A DNA stretch of 64,000 nucleotides, taken from positions 7,384,606 through 7,448,605 of the forward strand of contig OY744606.1 in the NCBI GenBank assembly GCA_963556255.1, read 5' to 3'. Both the position numbers and the translations under genes were made by a program. A model generated the notes under the pieces. That model ran no database searches and was not told where the DNA came from. It was given only the letters and a program-made list of their open reading frames with translations. This document shows, piece by piece, positions 55,454 through 64,000 of this stretch (the stretch's first letter is position 1; the number at the start of each line of letters is the position of its first letter). Source of the DNA: Allolobophora icterica (taxonomy: Eukaryota; Annelida; Clitellata; Crassiclitellata; Lumbricidae).

Positions 55454-56849
55454 TCTTTCCATTCAACAAAGTAGACAACATTGGTAAGTGTTGAAATCCG
55501 TGTATTTAAAAATAAACAACCTTAAATACAGTTTACGCTACATGATCAGTTTTTAAAAACAGCTGTGTTTATTCAAAATATCGTTTACCTAATTACTTCT
55601 AAATGCATGACTGAACAAATGAAATCCTGTAACTCGTCTTCATCAGATGCAGTCACAGCTACCCCAAAGGGGTAAAATGACAGCTGAGGGTTATGTACCT
55701 TCACCCAACCAGCAAGCCCAAGGGTGTAACTGCCCGCAACGTGGTGGCAACCAATCCCTCCCCTTCCCAATCCATTGTTTAATATTAATTGGAAATTTTA
55801 TACAAACTTGATAGGATACTGCCAACTACAGCAAGATGGATTACATCGATACTTTATGCAACTTGAAAAATAAGTAAGTAAGCAGGCGTGAAGGCATCTG
55901 TCAGCATTGCGACAGTTAAGTATGCAAGCATACACAGCCGTTAATCGACGTTGCTTGAACTTGCTTCAAACCAAAATAACACTGTCATGTCGCAAAGAAA
56001 TATTTCAGCACAGGGCCAAAAAGTGGTGGTAACTGAACACCACCAATCACAATACAAAGTTATGCCTATGACTTTGAGCATGCCTAACACGTACACCCAC
56101 ACACACCAGTCTCCCCTAGTGTTAAGAAATTTTAACAGGGCAGACGGCTCACCTCCCTTCTTGGTGAACTGCACTTCACAGCCAGTAACCATTACTGATT
56201 AGACTTAACCATCACTTTTAAAGAGAATATTCTACATGAACAGGTGTTGGAGGCCACCACACAATTTACAATGTCTTGTGTAATGTGTACGAAGTTTTTA
56301 CGAGGAAACTAAAATTCAATTTGCTATAAAAATAATGCCGATAAATGACTATGGCAGCTCATCATAGATCGGAAGAAATCCAATCTCCTTGCTGTCCTTG
56401 TTTGTCTACACGATTATACGAGAAAGCCTATTCGTCAACAAACTGAAAATTCCTAATATTTGCAGATTTCGTAACTAATCACACGCTGCTTACAAGAACT
56501 ACTTCAGACTGGCCAGTTATTTGTGATTGTCTAGAACTTCCATTGAAATATGAAAAGACCTCAAAGCAAAAGACGATTAATTAGGAATGCAAATCATACA
56601 GCAGTTGAAGGACACCCAATTGTTTTATGACTCTAAACCACCCATCAAAATGCTTTTCTTCCCAACTGTGCTGCAGAAATTGCCTCTTACATTACACACT
56701 GTACTACACAAGTTTTAAGCCACAGACATGTAATTAATGTATTTTGATTAACGGACTTGAGGCCGCATTTGATTCGTGCCATTGTAGCTATCAATCACAT
56801 CAACAAAGTAAGTGGCTAATGACGGTAACAGATTGCCGACAACACGTGC

Positions 56850-57340
56850 CAGAAAACCGCTCCAATACTTTGAGAAATGTTTCTTCAGGGAGTACTCATT
56901 TGATAATTTATATAGTGCCTCTTCAAGAAGCCTACTCAGAGGTGTAAACCTAGTCTTTACAAACTCCAGTACATCAATGACGCACTGTCACAGTGTGCAA
57001 ACTTGACATCTTTACCAATGCCAGTACCTTAGGAAAGTTTCTCAGGGAGCAATGTATATCTAACACCATGTACACCTAACACTTTACAAACTCCAATACC
57101 TGGAGAAATTGTTTGAGGAAGCACTCTGTACGAGCTTGCAAACCCGACATCTTTACCTTGGTAGAGTTTCCCAAGGGAGCAACCTTACAGTGTGTACACC
57201 AAATAACTTAACAGCTCCGATACTTAGAAGAAATTTTTCTTTGGGAGCAATATTTAATAGCACAAAAAATCTAACATCTTCACAGAATCCATCAGTAGAT
57301 TCAAAACTTTACTGCTCTTCGTGCTTTCAGGAATAAATTC
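56850..57340. repeat. Degenerate tandem repeat after the desaturase stop
   Basis: Repeats of tttacaaactccagtac, gggagcaat and tgacatctttacc. Possibly within the desaturase 3' UTR. Confidence 0.5.
56901..56948 (-). repeat. Hairpin tail
   Basis: Antisense copy in the intergenic region. Confidence 0.5.
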
Positions 57341-57520
57341 ACATTCAGAAAAGTTACAGAGAAACAGTGTCATGAATAAACTTGATTACTTGACGTGATG
57401 TTTAAATGCAGACTTACAAAAACCAGTACCATGATGAAATACATTTTACAAAATTGTTCCACAGGCAAATACACTTTTTTGATTCTCACAACACCAGATG
57501 TCAAAGTGACAGATGTCCTC

Positions 57521-57569
57521 TTAACTGTTGTACGCATCGTACCAGATTTGGCCTGATTCCTTTAGCGCC
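57521..57569 (-). CDS. Desaturase exon d8: C-terminus
   Basis: 49 bp: [15 protein letters not shown] and TAA, matching SLKKSGKLWLDAYLHK of FADS2. Too short to appear as a long ORF; found by phase and motif. Acceptor gtttgcag. Confidence 0.93.
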
Positions 57570-60500
57570 CTGCAAACAAAATCAGGAAAATATTTTTCAC
57601 TTTATTCCAGTTTTTCTGCATCAATTTGTAAAAGCAAATTTATAGAACACCACTTCAGTGTTAGATGGGGCTAAGTATAGGAGTTTAGATCAGGGACGTC
57701 ACTTTAGCTTTTCCCAGGGGGGCAAAAAAGAGGTGAAAAAAATTTTTCACACTCAAGCACAAAACTTTTTTTTACTATGTGGGGAACAACAGTACACGGT
57801 GTCCCCGCTGTTAAAGGTGGGGGGTTCTTGTTCCCCTCAACCCCTCGACATAGCTGCCCATGTTTGTATTTAGTCTACATGTGCAAAACTCTAAGCCAGT
57901 AAAACATGAGCTGCCAACGCAGGAAGAATGTTGCCATCCAGAATATTTCCTGAAATATTTAATAAACAAATATTACATTATAAGGACCCAATTCCACGAG
58001 TTCCATCTTAGCAAACCGTTATTTATGTGCTCAGCAACAAATGAGTTTCTTTTTTTCTTTTTTACCCCTTTCTTCCTCCTTTTCTTTTTTACATCTTTTT
58101 TTCTCCAAAAATCAGGGGGCAAATGCCCCCCCAAATGACGTCCCTGGTTTAGATGTAATCCTGGAGATTTGGGTAACCACACAAATACGATGACTATACA
58201 AAAGGAAGTCTAGAGATGAATGTTTCTTATCCATTCTGTAACCTACTTGATTATATCTACAAAAGCCGTCCACAGAGGTTTATTCTGGTACTCCAAGTTG
58301 TGCTTCTCGCACAACGACTTCACAAGTGGCGCCACCTTCGTATAGTTGCTTCGAGGCATTGTTGGAAACAAGCTACAACAGAAACAGCATTCAATTCTGC
58401 ACACGATCACTAGAAATCTGGGTTGTGCAGACTGCAACAGTTTAAGTAAACAAAAGTAAACAAATACACTGCTCCCATGAATAAACAAATACATATCTAC
58501 CGAAGGTTAACAAATACATACCTACCAAAAGTAAACAAATACATACCTACCAAAGGTAAACAAATACATACCGCCCAAAATAAACAAATACATACCTACC
58601 AAAAGTAAACAAATACATACCTACCAAAAGTAAACAAATACATACCTACCAAAAGTAAACAAATACATACCTACCAAAAGTAAAGAAATAGATGCCTACC
58701 AAAAGTAAAGAAATGCATATCTAACAAAAGTAAAGAAACAGATGCCTACCAAGAGTAAAGAAATGCATACCTACCAAAAGTAAAGAAATAGATGCCTATC
58801 AAAAGTAAAGAAATGCATACCTACCAAAAGTAAACAAATTAATACTCCACCAAAAGTAAACAAATACAAACCTACCAAAAGTAAACAAATTAATACTCCA
58901 CCAAAAGTAAACAAATACAAACCTACCAAAAGTAAACAAATTAATACTCCACCAAAAGTAAACAAATACATACCTACTAAATTAATGATTACTGAATTAA
59001 TTAATGATCAATAAATTAATTAATTAATCATTCTGATACTAACTGGTGTTCGATCTGGAAATTAAGATGTCCACTCCACCAGTCGTTGAACCACGACTGT
59101 TCGATGTTGCATGACGCCCTGACCTGCGTCGTGACCCAGTCTTGCTTCTGGTCATAGTCGACGTACATTGGGATATGACTCATCTGCGTTGCCCAGACGA
59201 ACCAGTGACTCTCGAGGAACCTGACAACCCGACACACAGACACAGTGATAACTACATCAACAACAAAAAATTATAGCAACTGCCCCCACTCCATCAATCC
59301 CACTTTATATCCCTGGATTCTTCCACATTCCGCAAAAATCCATCCTGCGATTTAACCTCGTTTTACCAAGATGCTTCCATATTTGTTTAACTAGCATGCT
59401 TTTATTCCACATAAACAATTGAATAACCATTTCACTTAAGACTTGAGCATTGAAGCTCTAATTAATTCGGTGATACAATGCAATACACTCCAATCAAAGT
59501 TCAGAAGTGCACACATGACCATACGACAGAACATCGATGGCGCTGAGCAACTGTGTGTGAAGGGATTGCTCAAGGTACCTACACAGTGACCGCTTCAGTG
59601 GAGGCTCAAACCAGTACTCTCTGCATTACAGGCTGTGCGCTCTAACCAATTGGCTATTCCACTACCATGCCCAACAATGGAGCACATGACAAACAAGTCA
59701 GCTCTCTTACAGCACCTTAAAAATTGTCTTAACACATTAACACCAAGCATGTACTAAAATATATGGAAAACTAATCCCTCTCATCATTAAAGTGTTAAAC
59801 AGTGTACTTAAAACACAGATTAATTATCACCAACAGCTACTACCAAAAAGTACCATTACTATTCGTTACATTATCTGAGCTCAGTTTATGATGCATCACT
59901 TAACTAAAGATAAGTAACTAATTATATGCAACATCTAAGCATGGCATTCCTTTAGACCAGCATCTGGAAATTCAGAATTAAGCTGAAAACCTAGATCCAA
60001 CTGTAACAGCTGTACAGTGTGTACGTGCCTGTCATACAGTTCCAACTGTAACTCACTGTTTTGCACACTACAGAAAAGTAACCATTTGGCATTCATAAAT
60101 ATGTTTTCCAACCTGACGAATAGGTAAAGAACGAGAACGCCCCAGAAGCCGAGCATGGAGTAGAACATGAGCTGCCAACGCAGGAAGAATGTTGCCATCC
60201 AGAATATTTCCTGAAATATTTAATAAACAAAAATCACATTACAAGGACCAAATTCCACAAGTTCCATCTTAGCAAATTGATATTTGTTTGCTCAGCAACA
60301 TTTAATATTTATAGTCACAAAGAGTTCTGAAGTGACCTTGCCTAAGTAAGATTCCCAAGGGTTGTCAAGGGTTTTGTATACTTTGAAGGAACCTTGAACT
60401 CAAGATTCCTGGAGAATGAACTGTCTAGATAGGTAAATGTTAAATAGTTTAAGAAGTGTGGAGTGAGGATGAGATTTGGAGCCCAGATAAAATAAGAATG

Positions 60501-63500
60501 AGAACTAAGGAGGGAAACCAGATAGGAAAATTAACATTTATTCATGAATGTAAAGTAGTAGAATTGTGTTTTAACATGAAACCAAGCTCACATTATTGAC
60601 AAATGTAATTAGGAAACACGATGGAATTTTCCTTAATAAAACAAGTTGAACGCGCTTAACTAAACTCGTAATTCGTAAAACCTTTCTCAGAAGCTTAAAA
60701 ATAAGTATGCACTTCACTTGCCTGCCAACGTTTTCTTTTGATGAGGAAGTATGGAATTTCAAAGTTGAAGTAAACCGGCAAGAGCAACGGTGGCAGAACT
60801 AACAACATCAAGCAATAATTCTTTAAACATAGACATAAGAAGAAACAGAAGAGCAGTCCCTTAAGCTAGCCCTGAGGCAGCCATGGTATGAAGTGTTAGC
60901 GACTTAATTTTCTTAGCCTCGGCATATGAGCGCGGGTGGCCAGTCCTCTCCATTGCCATCTCATCTTCCCACTGACAGTGTACAGTCAGTGTACTCATTA
61001 TAGCTGATTGCCTAGGGGCGCACGTGGAGCAGAAATCCCGAACCAAATTTCTGCCATGTCAGGGATTTGAACCCCGACTTCTCGATTGACAGTCCAGCGC
61101 ACTAACCACTACACTATCGAGCACCCTATAGCTATAAACATGTATATAAATACATTTAACTTTTGTTGTACATCATTACTGTGTTAGTTAAATAGGTAAA
61201 GGCAAAGCAATGTAAGGCAAGATAATCATTCTGTTATTATGAGTCCTGATAAGCTCAACCATAAAAGGCTTCTTGATAATCATTTATGCAGGACAAATAG
61301 GTGTTTGTTATTCCATACTTTATCTTCTAAACAAACAGACTGGAGAGTGGAGATTAATCACTTTTAAATACTGACTATTTAAAGAAATATTTGAACGAAT
61401 GAATGAATTATATGAAATTAACGTGCCAGATATAAATACTTGAATCAAAGGCACGGTCACTCGATAAGGGACGTGGAGATGGACAGCCAAGGTTGGAAAC
61501 TAACTGACCAATGGACTCACCAAATACAGTTTCAAGTTGTCGATTTAAGGATGAAATTATTGGGGCTGACTTTATAAGTAAAGGTATTTTATTCCAGACA
61601 CTAGGGGAGGCTGAGCTAAAAGTACATACACCGAAAGCCTTACCAACCAAAGGCTGATGAAGTTTTAGAAGATCACTGGATAGTGTGGAACAGGCTGGGA
61701 CGTGATAGTCAACTATGGATCTGAGGTAAGCAGGTTACTGGGTGTGAAGGAGTTGATAGGTGACAGTAACTAATGTAAAATCGATAAGCCTCGAAATAAA
61801 TAGCCAATGGAGTTGTGATTTTTCTTACAGATAGACATTTGTTCTGGCTATTGTTGATTAAGGTACCCGGTAAGTACTTCTTAAGTACTTTCTAAATTGT
61901 TTTTAAATACTAAAGAAAAGTACTTGTGTTGATTAAGGTAAGTACTTTCATTTTTAAAAACAAACCAAACAAAAAGTATTTGTGTTGATTAAGGTATTTC
62001 TTAAGTAATTTTTTAATTATTTTTAAATACTCACGAAAGAAAAAGTACTTGTGTTGACTAAGGTAAGGTAAGTACCTTCTTTTCTTTTTACCATACTGAA
62101 CAAAACCAGAAAAACACATTTATCTTGCTGAATTCTATATGACTGAATATACACCTATTGTCACCTGTGAACAGGAATTTGTTTACTACGGCGGACACCT
62201 TCAAGATGAGACTCAAAACCCATTTCTACAAAATCGCTTATCCTGACTAGTCGTTAGATTGTTAAGCGCCCTTGTAACGGCATGTGCTGTGTTACGGCGC
62301 TGTAGAAATTGTCGTGTTCATCATCATCATCATCATTGTAGGTCTGGCTCTACGTGACTGCATGGGACTGCCAGACCCTTTCCAGCTACACGAGCATCAT
62401 TCTTTTCCATACAAAACTGTCATTCCTTTAAAACTCTATATCAGTAATGTGACATCTTACAGAGCGCTCAGATATGTATAAACATACATACATCCACACA
62501 CACATACATACATTCATACATTCAGGTATGGTGTGATTTAAATTTCAGGAACAACTACATCCAATCAATACTCATTACAAGAATTAAAAGTGAAATTGAC
62601 TTAGAACTGTAATCAAACTAGACTGAAATCATTCAATCCTCGTTTACAGATGGAATGTAGCTGGGAAACTGTAACTGTGGAGCCAGTAAGGGAAGAAGTA
62701 CAGTGGAGAACACCGAATTAAATCCAGATAACAGAACTTGTGTCAAAAATCAATCCAACTATTAATACACAATCTGATAATAAACAGAACGCATCTCAGT
62801 TTTCAAGACACCTTGCTTATAATGGAGATTGAGCAAACCACGTGATTAACCTGGGACCACAGACATCGGCTTTAATACGTAACGCATAGAACAATACATG
62901 ACACAGAAAGGCACACAATAGATCAGCTTGGCACTACATTACTGGCATGACAGAGAGCAAGTGAGCAAGCAACAGAAACAGACACACAGACAGACAGACA
63001 CACAGACAGACACACACACACACACAGGCAGACACACAGACAGGCGGATAGACAGACAGAAACACAGGTGATTAGACTAGGCTGAAATTAATCCATCCTG
63101 GCAGAGTTAAGCGTAATAGAGAAAATTCTGTTACCTCTTCGGCCATGGTCTTGCCGACAAGCAGAACAGGCGCAAGAGTGACATCAGGATCCTTGTTCAG
63201 GACGTTTGGCTTGGCATGGTGATTGTAATGGCGGAAGTTCCACCAGTCGGAAGACGCCCCCTGCAAGAAAACATGTCCCAACTTTAATAACAATTTCATA
63301 TATATTTCAACAGCAAAACAGATGGGTCACTTTGGAACAGCCATCCATCTATTTACTCTATTAAAACTTATCAATTTCTGTGGGGTTCTCATGTTGGGAG
63401 TGCCATAGAGTTGTTTATAAGATGCACCTTACAACTTTACAAATACAATACAACACAATAAATGACAAGGGTCGAAACCCATCTAGTCACCATCTTGGAA

Positions 63501-63815
63501 TGACATTCTTACAACATATACTGGACTGTAAACCCAGGGGTTAGAGGTAAATATCTGCCAAAAGGTGAAATAATTGATTCAACACTTATGTTTGAATACT
63601 AACTACTGCGAAATGAATGATGCACTTTATAATCAAACGTGTCTTCTCAAATTTACATCTGCTAAATCCGAAGATTTACTAATAAACTTTAAACAATTTG
63701 AAGCTGGATTTCACCACACCTTGATGAAATTCAACAGGAAGATCTGAAAGTAGTGATTGAGGCGTGTGCTTCTAAAGACAGACAGATGTCCGTAGTCATG
63801 CTGTGACCATCCAGC
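57521..63815 (-). CDS. Front-end fatty acid desaturase, FADS2-like (5' part outside window)
   Basis: Membrane-bound di-iron desaturase of the ER that inserts double bonds between an existing one and the carboxyl end of polyunsaturated fatty acids. Eight exons (810 bp, 269 residues plus stop) join in phase: 63815-63720, 63260-63135, 62095-62035, 60798-60722, 60210-60113, 59220-59044, 58372-58247, 57569-57521. All three histidine boxes are present: HDYGH, HYNHH and QIEHH (split by an intron). Exon order and spacing follow human FADS2. The N-terminal cytochrome b5 domain must lie beyond 64000. The regioselectivity segment reads YFNFEI, so delta-5, -6 or other activity cannot be assigned. One intron uses a GC donor. 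The gene is convergent with the collagen. Confidence 0.96.
57691..58146 (-). mobile_element. hAT-like element carrying a captured desaturase exon
   Basis: 456 bp. Terminal inverted repeats CAGGGACGTCACTT and, reversed, CAGGGACGTCATTT. Flanked by the 8-bp duplication gtttagat (57683-57690 and 58147-58154), typical of hAT. No transposase. Bases 57899-58040 copy 60159-60300 of the same gene at roughly 92 percent by hand count: about 90 bp of intron, the splice acceptor and the first 52 bp of exon d5, in the same orientation. Confidence 0.88.
58247..58372 (-). CDS. Desaturase exon d7
   Basis: 126 bp. Completes QIEHH with [15 protein letters not shown], then [13 protein letters not shown] and AFVDII. 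Donor gtaggt. Confidence 0.96.
58476..58980. repeat. 25-bp minisatellite in desaturase intron
   Basis: About 19 units of aaagtaaacaaatacatacc type with variants (taaagaaat); a 48-bp higher-order form near 58830-58960. In the d6-d7 intron. Confidence 0.9.
59044..59220 (-). CDS. Desaturase exon d6: FLESHWFVW to His box 3
   Basis: 177 bp. Begins [15 protein letters not shown], later [20 protein letters not shown], and ends inside QIEH|H. Donor gttagt. Confidence 0.96.
59462..59678 (-). mobile_element. SINE family C-like in desaturase intron
   Basis: Antisense copy of the same long version (d5-d6 intron). Confidence 0.65.
60113..60210 (-). CDS. Desaturase exon d5: membrane segment
   Basis: 98 bp. 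[12 protein letters not shown] then [12 protein letters not shown], strongly hydrophobic. Its first 52 bp and acceptor are copied in the hAT element at 57691-58146. Confidence 0.94.
60722..60798 (-). CDS. Desaturase exon d4: membrane segment, GC donor
   Basis: 77 bp, starts phase 1, ends phase 0. [20 protein letters not shown] matches PPLLIPMYFQYQI. The intron after it starts GCAAGT behind CAG, the consensus for GC-AG introns; no GT donor keeps the frame. Confidence 0.9.
60852..61126 (-). mobile_element. tRNA-derived SINE, family A (full copy)
   Basis: Minus-strand copy of the 5546 element, with B box ggttcaaatcc; in desaturase intron d3-d4. Confidence 0.8.
61405..61760 (-). mobile_element. 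LINE fragment in desaturase intron
   Basis: Minus strand: [28 protein letters not shown]; this matches the (G.RAFS.A.P..WN.LP) block of LINE C-termini. Confidence 0.55.
61860..62034 (-). repeat. Tandem copies of part of desaturase exon d3
   Basis: The segment acttgtgttgattaaggta, seen in the exon as acttgtgttgactaaggtaa, recurs at about 61921 and 61978 with a part copy near 61857, at 57-65 bp spacing, in the intron immediately 3' of d3. Confidence 0.8.
62035..62095 (-). CDS. Desaturase exon d3
   Basis: 61 bp, phase 0 to 1: [20 protein letters not shown], matching YGKKKLKYLPYNHQHEYFF of FADS2. Acceptor gttcag, donor gtgagt. Parts of it recur as tandem copies in the next intron. Confidence 0.93.
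62165..62340 (+). mobile_element. Short LINE 3' end, antisense to the desaturase
   Basis: [20 protein letters not shown] and a stop, then a hairpin-like tail (gcgcccttgtaacgg...ttacggcgctgtagaaatt) and (atc)n. Confidence 0.6.
62974..63065. repeat. (CAGA)n-type microsatellite
   Basis: acagacagacacacag tract close to exon d2. Confidence 0.9.
63135..63260 (-). CDS. Desaturase exon d2: His box 2
   Basis: 126 bp, phase 0. [19 protein letters not shown] contains HYNHH, then KDPDV; ends GKTMAEE. Donor gtaaca. Confidence 0.95.
63720..63815 (-). CDS. Desaturase exon d1: His box 1
   Basis: 96 bp, phase 0. [14 protein letters not shown] holds HDYGH; then a hydrophobic stretch to LLNFIK. Acceptor attcag, donor gtgtgg. 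Confidence 0.95.
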
Positions 63816-64000
63816 CTGAATCTATAACAAACCGATCAAGAACTTACAACAATATCGAACAAATGCCATGTATGTATGTATGTATGTATCAGAGCACTTG
63901 TACAGCCCCTCAACTCACCAGGGCACATATTCACATACGTGTATCTCAACAATTATACCAGCACTCTCCGCAGGTCAGAGTCCAAGCAACCATTGCATTT

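Larger units (their letters stand above)
55462..57520 (-). other. Probable desaturase 3' flank or UTR
   Basis: No gene found. An antisense TTTATT (AATAAA on the minus strand) at 55568-55573 could be the desaturase polyadenylation signal, giving a UTR near 1.95 kb; this is weak. Confidence 0.35.

Overview
The window is animal nuclear DNA. It is AT-rich and intron-rich, with many short simple repeats, tRNA-derived SINEs, fragments of non-LTR retrotransposons and small DNA transposons. It holds two convergent protein genes, both cut by the window edges at their 5' ends. The collagen below is clade-A-like but has an imperfect triple helix and a C-propeptide unlike any vertebrate chain I know, so an invertebrate bilaterian is likely. 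I cannot decide between lophotrochozoan and invertebrate deuterostome.

Left and middle (4442-51864, + strand): the 3' part of a fibrillar procollagen gene. I could follow 49 coding exons from splice sites and the Gly-X-Y frame. They encode the end of the minor helix, an N-telopeptide, a 1008-residue major helix in 40 exons (all multiples of 9 bp, mostly 45, 54, 99 or 108), a C-telopeptide and a COLFI C-propeptide ending in a stop at 51862-51864. A likely polyadenylation signal is at 52892. A further in-frame exon candidate (46724-46933) with three cysteines lies inside the C-propeptide. The two cross-link lysines lie 843 residues apart in the assembled helix, as in vertebrates, which supports the exon assembly. 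The propeptide lacks both cysteines (C2 and C3) that normally join the three chains.

Right (63815-57521, - strand): the catalytic part of a front-end (FADS2-like) fatty acid desaturase in eight exons, with all three histidine boxes (HDYGH, HYNHH, QIEHH) and its stop at 57521. The cytochrome b5 domain lies beyond the window. The interval from about 52.9 to 57.5 kb separates the two 3' ends and holds one hAT MITE and degenerate tandem repeats.

The introns are rich in mobile DNA. Four hAT-like MITEs have 8-bp target duplications that can be read directly. There is a mariner-like element (DD37D spacing) with 199-bp inverted repeats and half a transposase, another TIR element, several CR1/L2-like LINE 3' ends, and three tRNA-derived SINE families, one of which shares its 3' hairpin tail with a LINE. 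The most striking item is a 456-bp hAT element (57691-58146) in the last desaturase intron. It carries a copy of an exon and splice acceptor of that same desaturase gene, so it resembles a Pack-TYPE gene-capturing transposon.
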